58,610 nucleotides of DNA from JBBDMU01 sp040878115. GTDB lineage: Bacteria > Bacteroidota > Rhodothermia > Balneolales > Natronogracilivirgulaceae. Below are positions 9,287 to 18,458 of this stretch, piece after piece. The first letter of the stretch is position 1; each line of letters begins with the position of its first letter. The notes under the pieces are model-generated. The model saw only the letters and a list, made by a program, of their open reading frames with translations, made no database searches and was not told the DNA's origin. Where the stretch lies: the NCBI GenBank assembly GCA_040878115.1, contig JBBDMV010000144.1, positions 1 to 58,610 on the forward strand, in the 5' to 3' direction. The position numbers were made by a program, and so were the translations under genes.

Positions 9287-10105
9287 CTAGAATAAGGCGT
9301 CATAAATCATTTTTCCGGATACAGTAAAAGTGAGGATGGCAAACAGGATCTGCAAATACGATAGGTTTACCCGGTCGTGTAGGTAAGCTCCGAGATTGGC
9401 CCCAGCAAATGCGCCGATCACCAGAGCAAATGAGGCACCAAAATCCACAAAACCAAGGGTAAATGCTGATACTCCGGAAGTTGCCGGAGTGTCCAGGGCT
9501 AATTGGAATGCTCCGGAGAAGGAGATTAAGATGATCGCATATATAGAAATGCTTACCGTTTTTGTAAAGGGTGTTTTGTAAAATAGGTTCATCAGGGGAA
9601 CCAATATGATACCTCCGCCTACTCCGGCCAGGCTTGCAACCAATCCCCCTCCGCTGCCAATTTTTAATGCCTGTATCCAGGATATTTTTTTGTTGTTATC
9701 ACCGGCCGGGGCTGCCACCTTTCCTGCTGCGGCTTTTCGAATAAAAGTAGATCCTGTGTAAATGAGCAGTATGCTAAACAAGGTTACAAACTCTCTATGA
9801 CTAAAGTAACTTGAAGTTGCGATCGTATTGCCTATAATCGTGCCCAGAATACCAAACACTCCGATTCGTAAACTTTCTTTGTTATAAATATTGTTCATCT
9901 GTATATGTTTCAACGTGCCGCTCAAGGCAGTGACACATGTACAAAATAAAGAGGATCCGATGGTCCAAAGTTCAGGATTTTGTACTTCGTTGAAGTCAAA
10001 TAAATAGTACAATACCGGGGCAAAAATCAAGCCACCCCCAATGCCGAGCATTCCCGAAAGTAGGCCGGCGAATAAACCAAACAGAATTAATATGAAAAAA
10101 AACAT
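9287..10105 (-). CDS. TauE/SafE (TSUP) family membrane permease
   Basis: This inner-membrane protein of 272 residues has about eight hydrophobic segments. Two related halves each begin with the family glycine motif: GLLSGMLGIGGGLIFAPVLYY near 14-34 and SLAGVGGGIILVPLMNLFY near 160. TSUP proteins move small anions, often sulfur or sulfonate compounds, across the membrane; the substrate cannot be read from sequence. The ATG follows an AT-rich leader opposite mutS2. The family call is firm and the substrate open. Confidence 0.9.
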   Translation of the reverse strand: MFFFILILFGLFAGLLSGMLGIGGGLIFAPVLYYLFDFNEVQNPELWTIGSSLFCTCVTALSGTLKHIQMNNIYNKESLRIGVFGILGTIIGNTIATSSYFSHREFVTLFSILLIYTGSTFIRKAAAGKVAAPAGDNNKKISWIQALKIGSGGGLVASLAGVGGGIILVPLMNLFYKTPFTKTVSISIYAIILISFSGAFQLALDTPATSGVSAFTLGFVDFGASFALVIGAFAGANLGAYLHDRVNLSYLQILFAILTFTVSGKMIYDALF

Positions 10106-10275
10106 GATGGTAAGTTATAAAAATTTTGAATAGCGTTTTTATTATAGGTAAGGATCGGGTTAGCTTGTTTGAAATGAACTCGTCTAGTCACTATTCAACA
10201 TGTTATAACAGGAGATACTGAATTTGATCATAATTCGTAACTTAATCTCTTTACAAGCACTCTTAATATATAGCT

Positions 10276-12675
10276 TTGAATCTTTTACCCGAAAACCTAC
10301 GCATTAAACTTGGCTACGATAGCATTTTGGAGGCTACGCTAAAATACGCATATTCTCCAATGGGTTCTGAACGCATTGAGATCCTGAAACCCGAATCCCG
10401 GCCTATTGAAATCAACCGGCAGCTTGAGGAAACCGGGGAAATGATGCGCTTAATTTCCTATGAAGAGTCCATGCCTATGGATATACTCGGTGATAGCAGG
10501 CCGGATATCAAAAGAGCACGGGTTGAGGGTGTTGCCCTTGATCCCGATTCTATTCTGGGTATTTATAATCTTGCCGTTACGGCACGCAGGATTAATGTTT
10601 TTTTCAGGCCCCGGGAAGAGCAATTTGCTAACCTATACAAAATCAGCCGGGAACTTCTACCGCTAAAGGACCTGGAAAACCAGATCGCTAACATCCTGAC
10701 CGACCAGGGTGAAGTAAAAGACACGGCCAGTTCTCCTCTAAGGGATATTCGCAGGCAGCTTTCGTCACGGAAATCTGATCTTCGCGAAACTTTGGCGCGT
10801 ATTATGCGCCGGGCTGCAAAAAACGGAATGATGGCCGAGCAGGAAGCGACCATCCGAAGCGGTCGTATGGTTATTCCTCTCAAAGCCGAATTTAAACGAA
10901 AAGTCTCGGGGTTCATTCACGACGTCTCCTCAACAGGTCAGACGGTATATCTTGAGCCGGTTGAAGTTCTAAACATCAACAACGAGATCCGTGAACTCCA
11001 GAATGATGAATACCGCGAGATCCAGACGCTGCTACGCGCGCTCACCAACACGATCCGGACTTATCAGGATGAACTTTATGTAAACACCCGGGTTATCGGT
11101 CATTTGGATATGCTGCAGGCAAAAGCACGCCTGAGCATTACCTTGAAAGCCAACATCCCGCAGGTAACCGAAGAACGGGAAATAATCCTGAAGAAGGCAT
11201 TTAACCCTATCCTGTTGCTTAACCGGTTGAAGACGAAGGATGCTCCTGAGGTGGTACCGCTTACCATGGAGTTAAACCCGCATGAAAAAGGCCTGATCAT
11301 AACCGGACCCAACGCCGGAGGGAAATCCGTCGCCCTGAAGACTGTCGGAATTTGCCAGATGATGGTGCAGAGCGGCTACGGCATCCCCGCAGACGCAGAC
11401 AGCAGCCTGCCTGTTTTCCCATCCCTATTTGTGGACATGGGAGATGAGCAGTCCATTGAAAATGATCTCAGCACATTTTCTTCACGACTATACTGGATGA
11501 AAAAAGTTCTGGATTCCGATCCTAAACAAAGCCTGGTGTTAATTGATGAAGCCGGAAGCGGCACCGATCCCGATGAAGGAACCGTTTTGTATCAAGCCTT
11601 AATGGAAATCCTCATTCAAAAAGACGCGCGGGTGCTGGTTACCACCCATCATGGTGCCTTAAAAATCTTTGCCCATGAGGACCCGAACTTTGTGAACGGC
11701 TCCATGGAATTTGATCAGCGCAATCTCTCTCCTACCTACCGTTTTCAGAAAGGCATTCCCGGCAGCAGTTACGCTTTTGAAATAGCCGGCAGACTTGGGG
11801 TGCAGCCATCCCTCATAGAACGATCACGCCGGCTAATCGGCCCCTCCAAAAACATGCTTGAATCACTAATCGTGGAGATGGAAAACAAAAACCAGCAAAC
11901 GCGTAAGCTTCACGATGATCTTCAAAAACAGAAAACCGCCCAGGAGAAGCTGCGCCGGGAGTACGAAGAGAAAAACGAGAAGCTAACCCGCAAGCGCGAT
12001 GAAATACATGAGCAGGCGCTCAAGGAAGCCCAACGCGTGATGCAAACGGCCAATGCCAGGATAGAGAACGCCCTACGTGTCGCATCCGACGAGAAGACCG
12101 ACAAAGTTCGACTCAAACAGCTTCGCCGTGAACTGGATGATTACAAGAATGAAGTCAGTGAAAACCTCGATAACATTCAGAACCTCAAAAAATCTAAAAA
12201 AAGCAAAAAGCCGCCGGTTCCGGGGGATGCCGTCAAGATGACGAATAGCGAGTCTACAGGCGAACTGCTGGAAGTAAAGGGCAAAAATGCTACCGTAATG
12301 ATGAACGGGCTGCGCGTTAGAACCAAGTATGACAACCTTGTCAAGGTAATCGAAAAATCAAAAAAGAAGAAAGCTCTTAAAGAACCTGGTTATAAACTGA
12401 TAAATGCATCAGGTGAGGACGGTTTAATACGTAAAACAAAACCTGTGCTGAACATCCGTGGCTATCGGGGCAAAGAGGCCATTAAAGAAGTAACAAATTT
12501 CATAGACCAGGCCGTAAGCACCGGCTTGAAACGGGGAGAGATCATCCACGGCCATGGCGATGGAATTCTCAAGAAAATAGTCCGCAACTACTTGAAAGAT
12601 CGCGACGAGGTGAAAAACTACATGGCCGCACCACTTGATCAGGGCGGCGAGGGTTGCACCATCGTTGAATTGTAG
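10276..12675 (+). CDS. mutS2: Endonuclease MutS2 (Smr-domain MutS homologue)
   Basis: A 799-residue MutS2 protein, a family that acts on recombination intermediates and on stalled or collided ribosomes rather than on mismatches. After the N-terminal clamp/core region (about 1-300) come Walker A (GPNAGGKS, about 344-351) and Walker B/signature (LVLIDEAGSGTDPDEG, about 419-434). A charged coiled coil (about 525-640), a KOW-like segment and a C-terminal Smr nuclease domain (LNIRGYRG; HGHGDGILKKIV) follow. The Smr motif has LNIRG where LDLRG is usual. The start is TTG at 10276: the frame has a stop at 10264-10266 and no ATG or GTG between. It is convergent with tonB. Confidence 0.95.
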   Translation: MNLLPENLRIKLGYDSILEATLKYAYSPMGSERIEILKPESRPIEINRQLEETGEMMRLISYEESMPMDILGDSRPDIKRARVEGVALDPDSILGIYNLAVTARRINVFFRPREEQFANLYKISRELLPLKDLENQIANILTDQGEVKDTASSPLRDIRRQLSSRKSDLRETLARIMRRAAKNGMMAEQEATIRSGRMVIPLKAEFKRKVSGFIHDVSSTGQTVYLEPVEVLNINNEIRELQNDEYREIQTLLRALTNTIRTYQDELYVNTRVIGHLDMLQAKARLSITLKANIPQVTEEREIILKKAFNPILLLNRLKTKDAPEVVPLTMELNPHEKGLIITGPNAGGKSVALKTVGICQMMVQSGYGIPADADSSLPVFPSLFVDMGDEQSIENDLSTFSSRLYWMKKVLDSDPKQSLVLIDEAGSGTDPDEGTVLYQALMEILIQKDARVLVTTHHGALKIFAHEDPNFVNGSMEFDQRNLSPTYRFQKGIPGSSYAFEIAGRLGVQPSLIERSRRLIGPSKNMLESLIVEMENKNQQTRKLHDDLQKQKTAQEKLRREYEEKNEKLTRKRDEIHEQALKEAQRVMQTANARIENALRVASDEKTDKVRLKQLRRELDDYKNEVSENLDNIQNLKKSKKSKKPPVPGDAVKMTNSESTGELLEVKGKNATVMMNGLRVRTKYDNLVKVIEKSKKKKALKEPGYKLINASGEDGLIRKTKPVLNIRGYRGKEAIKEVTNFIDQAVSTGLKRGEIIHGHGDGILKKIVRNYLKDRDEVKNYMAAPLDQGGEGCTIVEL

Positions 12676-12705
12676 GACCTGCATTATGATCTGCCCCGCA
12701 AAGCC

Positions 12706-13530
12706 TTAATCCAGCACAAATCGGAATGTTACAGTACCGAACTGAGGCTCCTGAGGTACACCGGATGGAAGGCGGGAAAAGCGCCAGCGGCGAAGGGTAT
12801 TGAACACTTCGCGTTCCAGCTCAGGGTTCATTCTCATAAGGGGCTGCAGACGACCAACAGTACCGTCTGGCATGACTTGAAAACGTACAGTGATAACAGC
12901 CTCCACATCTACCGTGTAAGATGGCATAGGCTGAGATACGGGTGAACGATCGATATCCCCTTCCCATTCCAGATCAAACGGAGATGACCGCTCAGTATCG
13001 GTTGAAGTCCCCTGATCAGCAGCCCGACCACGTATACCACGTATATCACCGCTTTCACTTTCACCTTCGGTTTCAACTTCACCTTCCTGCTTGGATTCTT
13101 CGGCCATTTCCTCTTCTTGTTCTTCAACCTCATCGGTTAGGACCTCAGGATCTACAACTTCGGTTTCCGGTGTGGTAACGGTTTCCTCTTCTTCGATTTC
13201 TTCTTCCTGCTCAGAAAGGTCCACATCTTTGGTCGGTTCTTCGGCTTCGGGTTGGACTTCTTCAACTTCTTCAACTTCCTCGGGGGTAGGTTCCTCAGTC
13301 TCAACTTCTGTCGGATCCGGGCTGGTGGCTACTTCAGGGTTTTCCTCACGTGAAAACTCAGCCGTAGTGCCATCGCTGAATTCGCCCAGTGTGATGTCTA
13401 TAAAGGCGGTCCTTTGTTGGGGCTCGGGTTGCGTATAGATGAAATACGCGAGCAGAAAAACAACCAGGTGCAATGCTCCCGTTATACTTAGCCCAAACCG
13501 ATCTTCGTCTTTAAGTTTCTGGAATCTCAT
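12706..13530 (-). CDS. tonB: Energy transducer TonB with acidic linker
   Basis: The periplasm-spanning arm of the Ton motor, linking ExbB/ExbD to outer-membrane receptors. Residues about 17-36 form the single N-terminal anchor (GLSITGALHLVVFLLAYFIY). Residues about 55-165 are a low-complexity linker dominated by Glu with Pro, Thr and Val. The last 80 residues form the TonB/TolA C-terminal domain (VDVEAVITVRFQVMPDGTVG; LRRWRFSRLP). Canonical TonB linkers are Pro-Glu/Pro-Lys rich, and this one is almost purely acidic. Its ATG overlaps the exbD stop in a TAATG, so translation is coupled. It is the last gene of the operon. Confidence 0.9.
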   Translation of the reverse strand: MRFQKLKDEDRFGLSITGALHLVVFLLAYFIYTQPEPQQRTAFIDITLGEFSDGTTAEFSREENPEVATSPDPTEVETEEPTPEEVEEVEEVQPEAEEPTKDVDLSEQEEEIEEEETVTTPETEVVDPEVLTDEVEEQEEEMAEESKQEGEVETEGESESGDIRGIRGRAADQGTSTDTERSSPFDLEWEGDIDRSPVSQPMPSYTVDVEAVITVRFQVMPDGTVGRLQPLMRMNPELEREVFNTLRRWRFSRLPSGVPQEPQFGTVTFRFVLD

Positions 13531-13940
13531 TATCTGCTTGCGCGTTCCGTAGCCATCATGATATTCATATTTAACGCTTTAGCTATATTCATAACGTTCA
13601 CAGCGTCGTCTATTATTGCATTTTTGTCAGCCCGCAACACGAGGGAAGCGTTAGGGTTACTCTGTTGTTCATCCCGAATGGCTGAAGCCAGGTTAGCCGA
13701 ACTGACGGGATCACCCATCACATAAAAGCGACCATCGTTGGTTACGGTAACATTCAAAAATAGCTGCTCTGTCGCTGCGCCGGTTTCCGCTTTAGGCATT
13801 TCAACCTGGATGGCGAAATTGGTAACAAAGGATGATGTCAGCAGAAAGAAAATCAGTAACAATAATACAATGTCTGTCAGTGAAGACGCAGAAAAGAGTG
13901 ATAAGGGAGGTTTTCTTTCCCCTTCTTCCCGAAATGTCAT
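13530..13940 (-). CDS. exbD: Biopolymer transport protein ExbD/TolR
   Basis: A 136-residue inner-membrane protein with one N-terminal helix (about 21-42) carrying the essential protonatable aspartate (LTDIVLLLLIFFLLT, Asp23), followed by a periplasmic domain. It forms the proton-driven stator with ExbB. It lies two bases after exbB and overlaps tonB by one base, so the three are one translationally coupled unit. Confidence 0.93.
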   Translation of the reverse strand: MTFREEGERKPPLSLFSASSLTDIVLLLLIFFLLTSSFVTNFAIQVEMPKAETGAATEQLFLNVTVTNDGRFYVMGDPVSSANLASAIRDEQQSNPNASLVLRADKNAIIDDAVNVMNIAKALNMNIMMATERASR

Positions 13941-13942
13941 AG

Positions 13943-14668
13943 TTAGGCCTCAACTTTCTTTTTGGGTGCAGGTTTTTGCAGCACATCAATAAACTCGGTT
14001 GATGATGATTGCAGATCAAAGATCATGCGGTTAATTCTGCCCAAAAGCAGGTTGTAGAATCCATAAGCCAGAATACCTACGGCCAGTCCTGATGCCGTGG
14101 TGATCAGGGCTTCCCAAATACCTCCTGCAAGAACGCTTGGATTTACATTTCCTTCAAGGGTCTGTATTTGCATAAAAGCCTGTATCATTCCGGTTACTGT
14201 ACCCAGGAAACCGACAAGGGGTGCCACACCGGCAATGGTTGCCAGCCAATCCATCTTCTTCTCAAGCAAATAAATTTCACGTTTACCCGCGTTGCGAATG
14301 GCATCTTCGATATCATGTAATGGTCTTCCGAGGCGCTTGATCCCTTGTTTCAGAATGCGGGATAAAGGCTTATCAATTTCATCGCAGTAGTCCATGGCCC
14401 GGCGGTTGTCGCCGCCTTTGAGCATGCCTTCTACCGTGCCCAGAAAGTAACGGCTGTCCAACGAGGAACTGGTTAATACCCTCCATCTTTCAGCGATCAC
14501 ATAAATGGCAACAAGCGACAGCAGGGTGATGGGGATCATCAAAAATCCACCCTGAATGAATATCGCAAAAAGTGACATGCCCGTATCTTCGGCTGCAAGG
14601 GCAGACAAGCTATCTTCTACAGCAAGGGTATCATTATTTTGAAAGAAAAGCAGTATTTGAGTCAACAT
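13943..14668 (-). CDS. exbB: MotA/TolQ/ExbB proton channel protein
   Basis: A 241-residue inner-membrane protein of the ExbB/TolQ family. There are three hydrophobic segments: about 30-50 (FAIFIQGGFLMIPITLLSLVA), 145-165 (VAPLVGFLGTVTGMIQAF, the family signature with T residues lining the channel) and 180-205 (ALITTASGLAVGILAYGFYN). It assembles with ExbD to use the proton gradient to drive TonB. An N-terminal tail of about 28 residues precedes the first helix. It is followed directly by exbD. Confidence 0.93.
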   Translation of the reverse strand: MLTQILLFFQNNDTLAVEDSLSALAAEDTGMSLFAIFIQGGFLMIPITLLSLVAIYVIAERWRVLTSSSLDSRYFLGTVEGMLKGGDNRRAMDYCDEIDKPLSRILKQGIKRLGRPLHDIEDAIRNAGKREIYLLEKKMDWLATIAGVAPLVGFLGTVTGMIQAFMQIQTLEGNVNPSVLAGGIWEALITTASGLAVGILAYGFYNLLLGRINRMIFDLQSSSTEFIDVLQKPAPKKKVEA

Positions 14669-14737
14669 TGAGAATTAAGAATTACGTTGGAATTACGAAT
14701 TATGAGTTAGAACTACGAGTAAAAGCCTTTTAATATT
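14669..14737. repeat. Short AATTACG-type imperfect tandem repeat
   Basis: The gap between exbB and the SPOR gene holds several degenerate copies of a unit resembling GAATTACG (14672-14720). They look like a small decayed tandem repeat between genes of the same operon. No function can be read from it. Confidence 0.4.
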
Positions 14738-15949
14738 TTATCTTCGGATTCTGGCTACGAAATTGTTGCTTTTATACGGTTCCCCCAGCCTTTGGATTGC
14801 CTCGGTGGCATCCTCTATGGTTTCAAACTGTCCTATACCTACACGCCAGGTTTCATAACCATTATCTTTCGTGACGCTGCTGAGCGTGGCGCGGTAGCCT
14901 GATTGTCTTAATTTGTCGCGTTCAGAACTGGCTTGGCGATAAGGCAATGAATGAACAACTATAGTAAACGGTCGATTTACCTCAGCTAGATCTCCATATA
15001 TTCCGAAAACAGTATCTTCGGCCTCAGCAGAGACTGTGGTTGTGGACGTGGTTATAGCCGAGGTTGTAGCCGAACTATCTGTTGTTTCTGTATTATCCGG
15101 TTCAGTTTCTTCATCGTCTACTTTCGGCAAATCGCCCTGCCTTAATTCATGATTAGACGCAGCCGGCGGATTAGAATCTTCAGGCTCTTGCCTTGTAATG
15201 ACTCCCGTATCGGCAATGCCCGGAAGATCAAACGGAAGGTCATCAGCCTGATAAATATATAAAGCTACAAGTAGTACGGCAGCAATGGCAGCCACGGTAA
15301 AAAAAGCGGCGTTGCTTCGTGGCTGTCCTTCAGTGCCTTCTTGCTCTTTTTCTTTCCTTTTATTCTCTGCTGATCTTTCCGCAGTTTTTTTTACCCTTTT
15401 AGGTTTAGCTTCGGGTTCTTTTTTTCTTTCTGAATCGCTCTCAGATTTGGAGATTGCTTTAGTTTCAGGTCCGGACAAATTAAAAGGATCATCATCGTCA
15501 ATTTCTTCTGATGGATTGGGCACCGACTTAGATTCTTCCTTTTCGGATGATTTTGGACCTACTGATTTATCCGAATTTTCTTTTGCCGAACTATCTTCTT
15601 TTCCAGAAGTTTGTAAAGGCGTAAGAAGCTGATCCTTCTCTTGATCAAGAGCATCATCCGGTTCATCTTTTTTCAGCTTTTTAGCATAGGCCGGCATAAT
15701 TTCAATGGCTTCCATTCCGGCATATTTAAAGTTTACTTCCAGGGCCAAAGTTTCTTCAGATTCAAAGGAAAGATGGCCTTTGGTAAGGATAAATTCACCC
15801 ACGCCTTCAATAGAAACCTTTCCCTTTTCCTTCAACACACTCTGCAGAGATTCCATGAATTCCTGGAGCTGGCTATCAATTATAACAGAATCACCTTTCA
15901 TTTCCCGGGCAAGCACGGTAACAAATTCGTCGTAGCTGACTTTTTTCAT
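14738..15949 (-). CDS. HU-CCDC81-like / transmembrane / SPOR domain protein
   Basis: A 403-residue protein with three parts. Residues 1-90 resemble the HU-like CCDC81 prokaryotic domain (YDEFVTVLAREM; KGKVSIEGVGEFIL). Residues about 90-215 are a charged Lys/Glu/Ser linker. One transmembrane helix follows (about 218-238, FFTVAAIAAVLLVALYIYQ). After an acidic, Thr-rich periplasmic stretch the C-terminal 75 residues form a SPOR domain (FTIVVHSLPYRQASSERDKL; WRVGIGQFETIEDA), a fold that binds denuded glycans at division septa. The topology is N-in/C-out. The gene is downstream of a small HU-like gene (4-base gap) and upstream of exbB. A role in envelope or division is inferred; the HU-like part may bind protein rather than DNA. 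Confidence 0.85.
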   Translation of the reverse strand: MKKVSYDEFVTVLAREMKGDSVIIDSQLQEFMESLQSVLKEKGKVSIEGVGEFILTKGHLSFESEETLALEVNFKYAGMEAIEIMPAYAKKLKKDEPDDALDQEKDQLLTPLQTSGKEDSSAKENSDKSVGPKSSEKEESKSVPNPSEEIDDDDPFNLSGPETKAISKSESDSERKKEPEAKPKRVKKTAERSAENKRKEKEQEGTEGQPRSNAAFFTVAAIAAVLLVALYIYQADDLPFDLPGIADTGVITRQEPEDSNPPAASNHELRQGDLPKVDDEETEPDNTETTDSSATTSAITTSTTTVSAEAEDTVFGIYGDLAEVNRPFTIVVHSLPYRQASSERDKLRQSGYRATLSSVTKDNGYETWRVGIGQFETIEDATEAIQRLGEPYKSNNFVARIRR

Positions 15950-15953
15950 GGTA

Positions 15954-16175
15954 TTAACTTTCAGGGGTAAACTTGATCCTGTCTTCAGGCGGTAAAAGCA
16001 TTACTCGCCCTGCGTCATCCTGTTTTTGGGTTTGTTTCTTATGCACAACAGCAAAACTGCCTAGCCCCTTAATGTTCACGTTATTCCCATCAAGGAGCTG
16101 AGCTTTCAATACCTTGCCTATTGCTTGAGCAATATCATGTTCCATAGCCTTAGAAATGTAATGTGAGTCCGCCAT
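15954..16175 (-). CDS. Small HU/IHF-like (CCDC81-type) protein
   Basis: A small protein of about 73 residues with the core VNIKGLGSFAVVHKK followed by GRVMLLPPEDRIKFTPES, which matches the conserved GxGxF and PPxxRIxFxPS pattern of HU-like proteins. It is shorter than canonical HU because the dimerising helices are reduced. The start is uncertain: ATG at 16175 overlaps the beta-barrel gene's end by 26 bases, while ATG at 16145 has AAGG just upstream and avoids overlap. A longer frame from 16217 is less likely. It pairs with the HU-TM-SPOR gene immediately downstream and may be its partner. Confidence 0.75.
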   Translation of the reverse strand: MADSHYISKAMEHDIAQAIGKVLKAQLLDGNNVNIKGLGSFAVVHKKQTQKQDDAGRVMLLPPEDRIKFTPES

Positions 16176-17802
16176 AGACCTGGGCTGGCCGTTCCTGATA
16201 ACCCTGCCAGATCTCATAATCTTGATTCAACAGATTTAAACCTTTTATGTAGGCACCAAAATTGTCAGTGATTTGAAAATCTATCTGTGCACCGAACAAA
16301 AAGTATCCGTCCATCTTTTCCTCTGGACGGCTTCCACGGTATTCGGTCCATGCACGCAGGTAAAGATTGCTAATGGGATTGGAGTAAAGATTTGCCGTTG
16401 ACTTAAAGCTTTCCAGAAAGGGAACCGGCTGATCCTCAGATGTATTTGAATTTCGCCAGGTCACATCTGAATATAAGGTTAAGAGTTGAGGTATAAAATC
16501 GTATGATAAGCCTGCTGTTGCCTCAAAAATATTAGTATCATCATCATAATTTAAGCTGTAACCATCATCATCAAGCGAATAATATGCATATGATCCGTAG
16601 CCATCATAATTAAGTTCTCCAAATATCCGTGCGCCTCTGAATAAATCGTATTGGGAATTTGCCGTAAACCTCAAACCTTGCTCATTCTGGATCATCGGGT
16701 TTTTCAACAACTGTGTATTATCCAGATGCACCCCTTCAAGGCCGGAGTTCTCCACAAAACTTTTTACAGCAAATTCTACTTCGCCGCCTTGAAAGCCGGT
16801 ATAATGAAACTTGAGGTTTGGAAATATGTACAAGCTAATCGGCTCATCTACGTCATCATAAGCGTGAAATACATCAACGCCGGCGCTGAAGTTGCTATTA
16901 AGCAAGTTCCGTTTATAGAAAGCATTCAGCTGGGTGATGTACCATGAAAGGTTATGTTCTTCAAAAGTATTATAAAAGCTACCTTCACCTTTTAGTTCTA
17001 TGCTGAATTGCTCTTCCATTCGCCGGCCATCCCAAAAATATCTTGCACCCATTCTGCCATAATGCTCATCACTGAAAGCTAAAGGACTACCATCTTCAAC
17101 CTGAAAGTAATGGTAACCTGCTTTTAAATCCCAACCATTGTATGCATTGTTTAAATGCCTGTATGATGCATGTGTTCCTAATTTTCGGTAATCTTTCCGG
17201 TAGTTATCAAGGTTGCCGGCATGAATTGCACCGGGAACGGCATGGTTAAAATCTGATCTTCCGGTCAGTCCAACCTGTAGTTTGGAATTGTTTTCCCGTC
17301 TGATCCAGTCAGTTCGACCATTAAAGTAACGGAAAGAAGACAGCTCGTCAGGTAAGTAGCTAGCAGATGATAGAAAGTTGAAATCTCCTGAAGCAACAGA
17401 GTTTTCAGATAATTCAGTTTCTCCATAAAACCTTGCGTCGGGGCTTTCATGATTACCAAGGCCCAATCTTCCGAATAGTTGAGCTTGTTCCGGGTAGTGC
17501 ATACGTTCCCGAGAGGGACTGATCGGCTGTTCGAGGTTACTGGAAGAGATATTGGATCTGGCATCTTCTTCGGATTCAATATACGGCATACGGTCAGGAT
17601 CTAACTGAAAGACCCGAGGTTTTGGATTAAAACCCAATATCGGCTGTCGGGATAAACCCGGAAAGCGTGCATTGAAATCTCCCCGAACCTCAATATCCTG
17701 TGGATCTATGTCCGGCAATAAAGTAGAACCGTCGTCGCTTTCCTGGCCCAGGATGAGCAGGGGGGTAGTTATAAATGCTAAAAGGAGAAGATATCGAAGC
17801 AT
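16150..17802 (-). CDS. Outer-membrane beta-barrel protein, TonB-receptor-like without plug
   Basis: A protein of about 550 residues with a signal peptide (LRYLLLLAFITTPLLILGQ). It has a short N-terminal stretch (about 20-125) and then many alternating amphipathic strands rich in Tyr, Phe, Asp and Asn (for example YLRAWTEYRGSRPEEKMDGYF). The C-terminus GGLTLHF ends in Phe, as expected for outer-membrane insertion. No TonB box or plug domain is apparent. The position at the head of the operon that ends in exbB-exbD-tonB suggests an envelope role. The GTG three codons upstream (17811) is an alternative start. The substrate is unknown. Confidence 0.8.
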   Translation of the reverse strand: MLRYLLLLAFITTPLLILGQESDDGSTLLPDIDPQDIEVRGDFNARFPGLSRQPILGFNPKPRVFQLDPDRMPYIESEEDARSNISSSNLEQPISPSRERMHYPEQAQLFGRLGLGNHESPDARFYGETELSENSVASGDFNFLSSASYLPDELSSFRYFNGRTDWIRRENNSKLQVGLTGRSDFNHAVPGAIHAGNLDNYRKDYRKLGTHASYRHLNNAYNGWDLKAGYHYFQVEDGSPLAFSDEHYGRMGARYFWDGRRMEEQFSIELKGEGSFYNTFEEHNLSWYITQLNAFYKRNLLNSNFSAGVDVFHAYDDVDEPISLYIFPNLKFHYTGFQGGEVEFAVKSFVENSGLEGVHLDNTQLLKNPMIQNEQGLRFTANSQYDLFRGARIFGELNYDGYGSYAYYSLDDDGYSLNYDDDTNIFEATAGLSYDFIPQLLTLYSDVTWRNSNTSEDQPVPFLESFKSTANLYSNPISNLYLRAWTEYRGSRPEEKMDGYFLFGAQIDFQITDNFGAYIKGLNLLNQDYEIWQGYQERPAQVYGGLTLHF

Positions 17803-17811
17803 AAAAATCAC

Positions 17812-18458
17812 AGGGTTAGTTCAGAAGTGAAGTTAAAGAATTTCAACGTTTAGTGTGGAAAAAAGTTGATGTTTTTAACATTAATGAACTTAAAAGCCGA
17901 CTTGCCATGATGATCCGGATTTGTTGCCAAACGCACAGATTTGTCGGATAGTACTTTTTTTAAATATGCTTTTCTTTTTAATTGTTTGGCTTAAGTGTTT
18001 TAGCCATACACTTCATCTGGTTTTAAAAAGATGTTTACACATCTAAAAAAGCTATTTAACCTGAGTTCAATGATAAAATTATGGTAGAAAGAAACGGTCC
18101 TTCTCCGGAACAACGCCGTATCAACACCATATCAAGGCCGTATCAAGGCCGTATCAACACCGTATATTTACGGCTTTGATATGGCTTTGATACGATCATG
18201 ATATGGCTTTGGGTAAAACAAGTTTAATGCTTTATGGGAACTATTGAAGAGAAGCATTTAAAAAGTGACGGCTTCCGGACCGATAGGGAAATATGGCTTT
18301 AACAGGCAATAGTTTTATGGAAAAGGCGATGCACGTGTACCTTGATTTACTTTAGCGGCTGATTTCTTCAGCTTTTATAGTAAACAACAGTATTTCCATG
18401 AAGGGCATTTATTTTTGCAAATATGAATTGAGCTCAGGTATTTTATGTTCAAAGAAAA
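17812..18458. other. 647-base intergenic region with modular hairpin repeat
   Basis: This gap lies between the end of the UPF0104-type gene and the start of the beta-barrel gene, both on the - strand. I see no reading frame of note. It holds the barrel-operon promoter region (17812-18000), a weak hairpin on the - strand (AGATG/CATCT near 18028-18044, followed by T residues) and the modular repeat at about 18115-18210. Confidence 0.5.
18115..18210. repeat. Modular 11-bp repeat forming a long hairpin (copy 1)
   Basis: Four head-to-tail copies of an 11-bp unit, roughly (G/A)TATCAANNCC, run from about 18119 to 18161. They are followed by inverted copies (GGCTTTGATAT, GGCTTTGATAC) to about 18194 and a further degenerate inverted copy to 18209. 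Positions 18139-18164 pair with 18169-18194 across a 4-base loop, with one 2x2 mismatch and a few G-U pairs. The segment 18139-18165 is identical to 39315-39341. Neither side has a T-run, so this copy is not a simple terminator. Confidence 0.8.

Noticed and set aside
18115..18210. Possible CRISPR array
   Set aside because: The units are 11 bp, adjacent without spacers, and turn into inverted copies. No cas genes are present.
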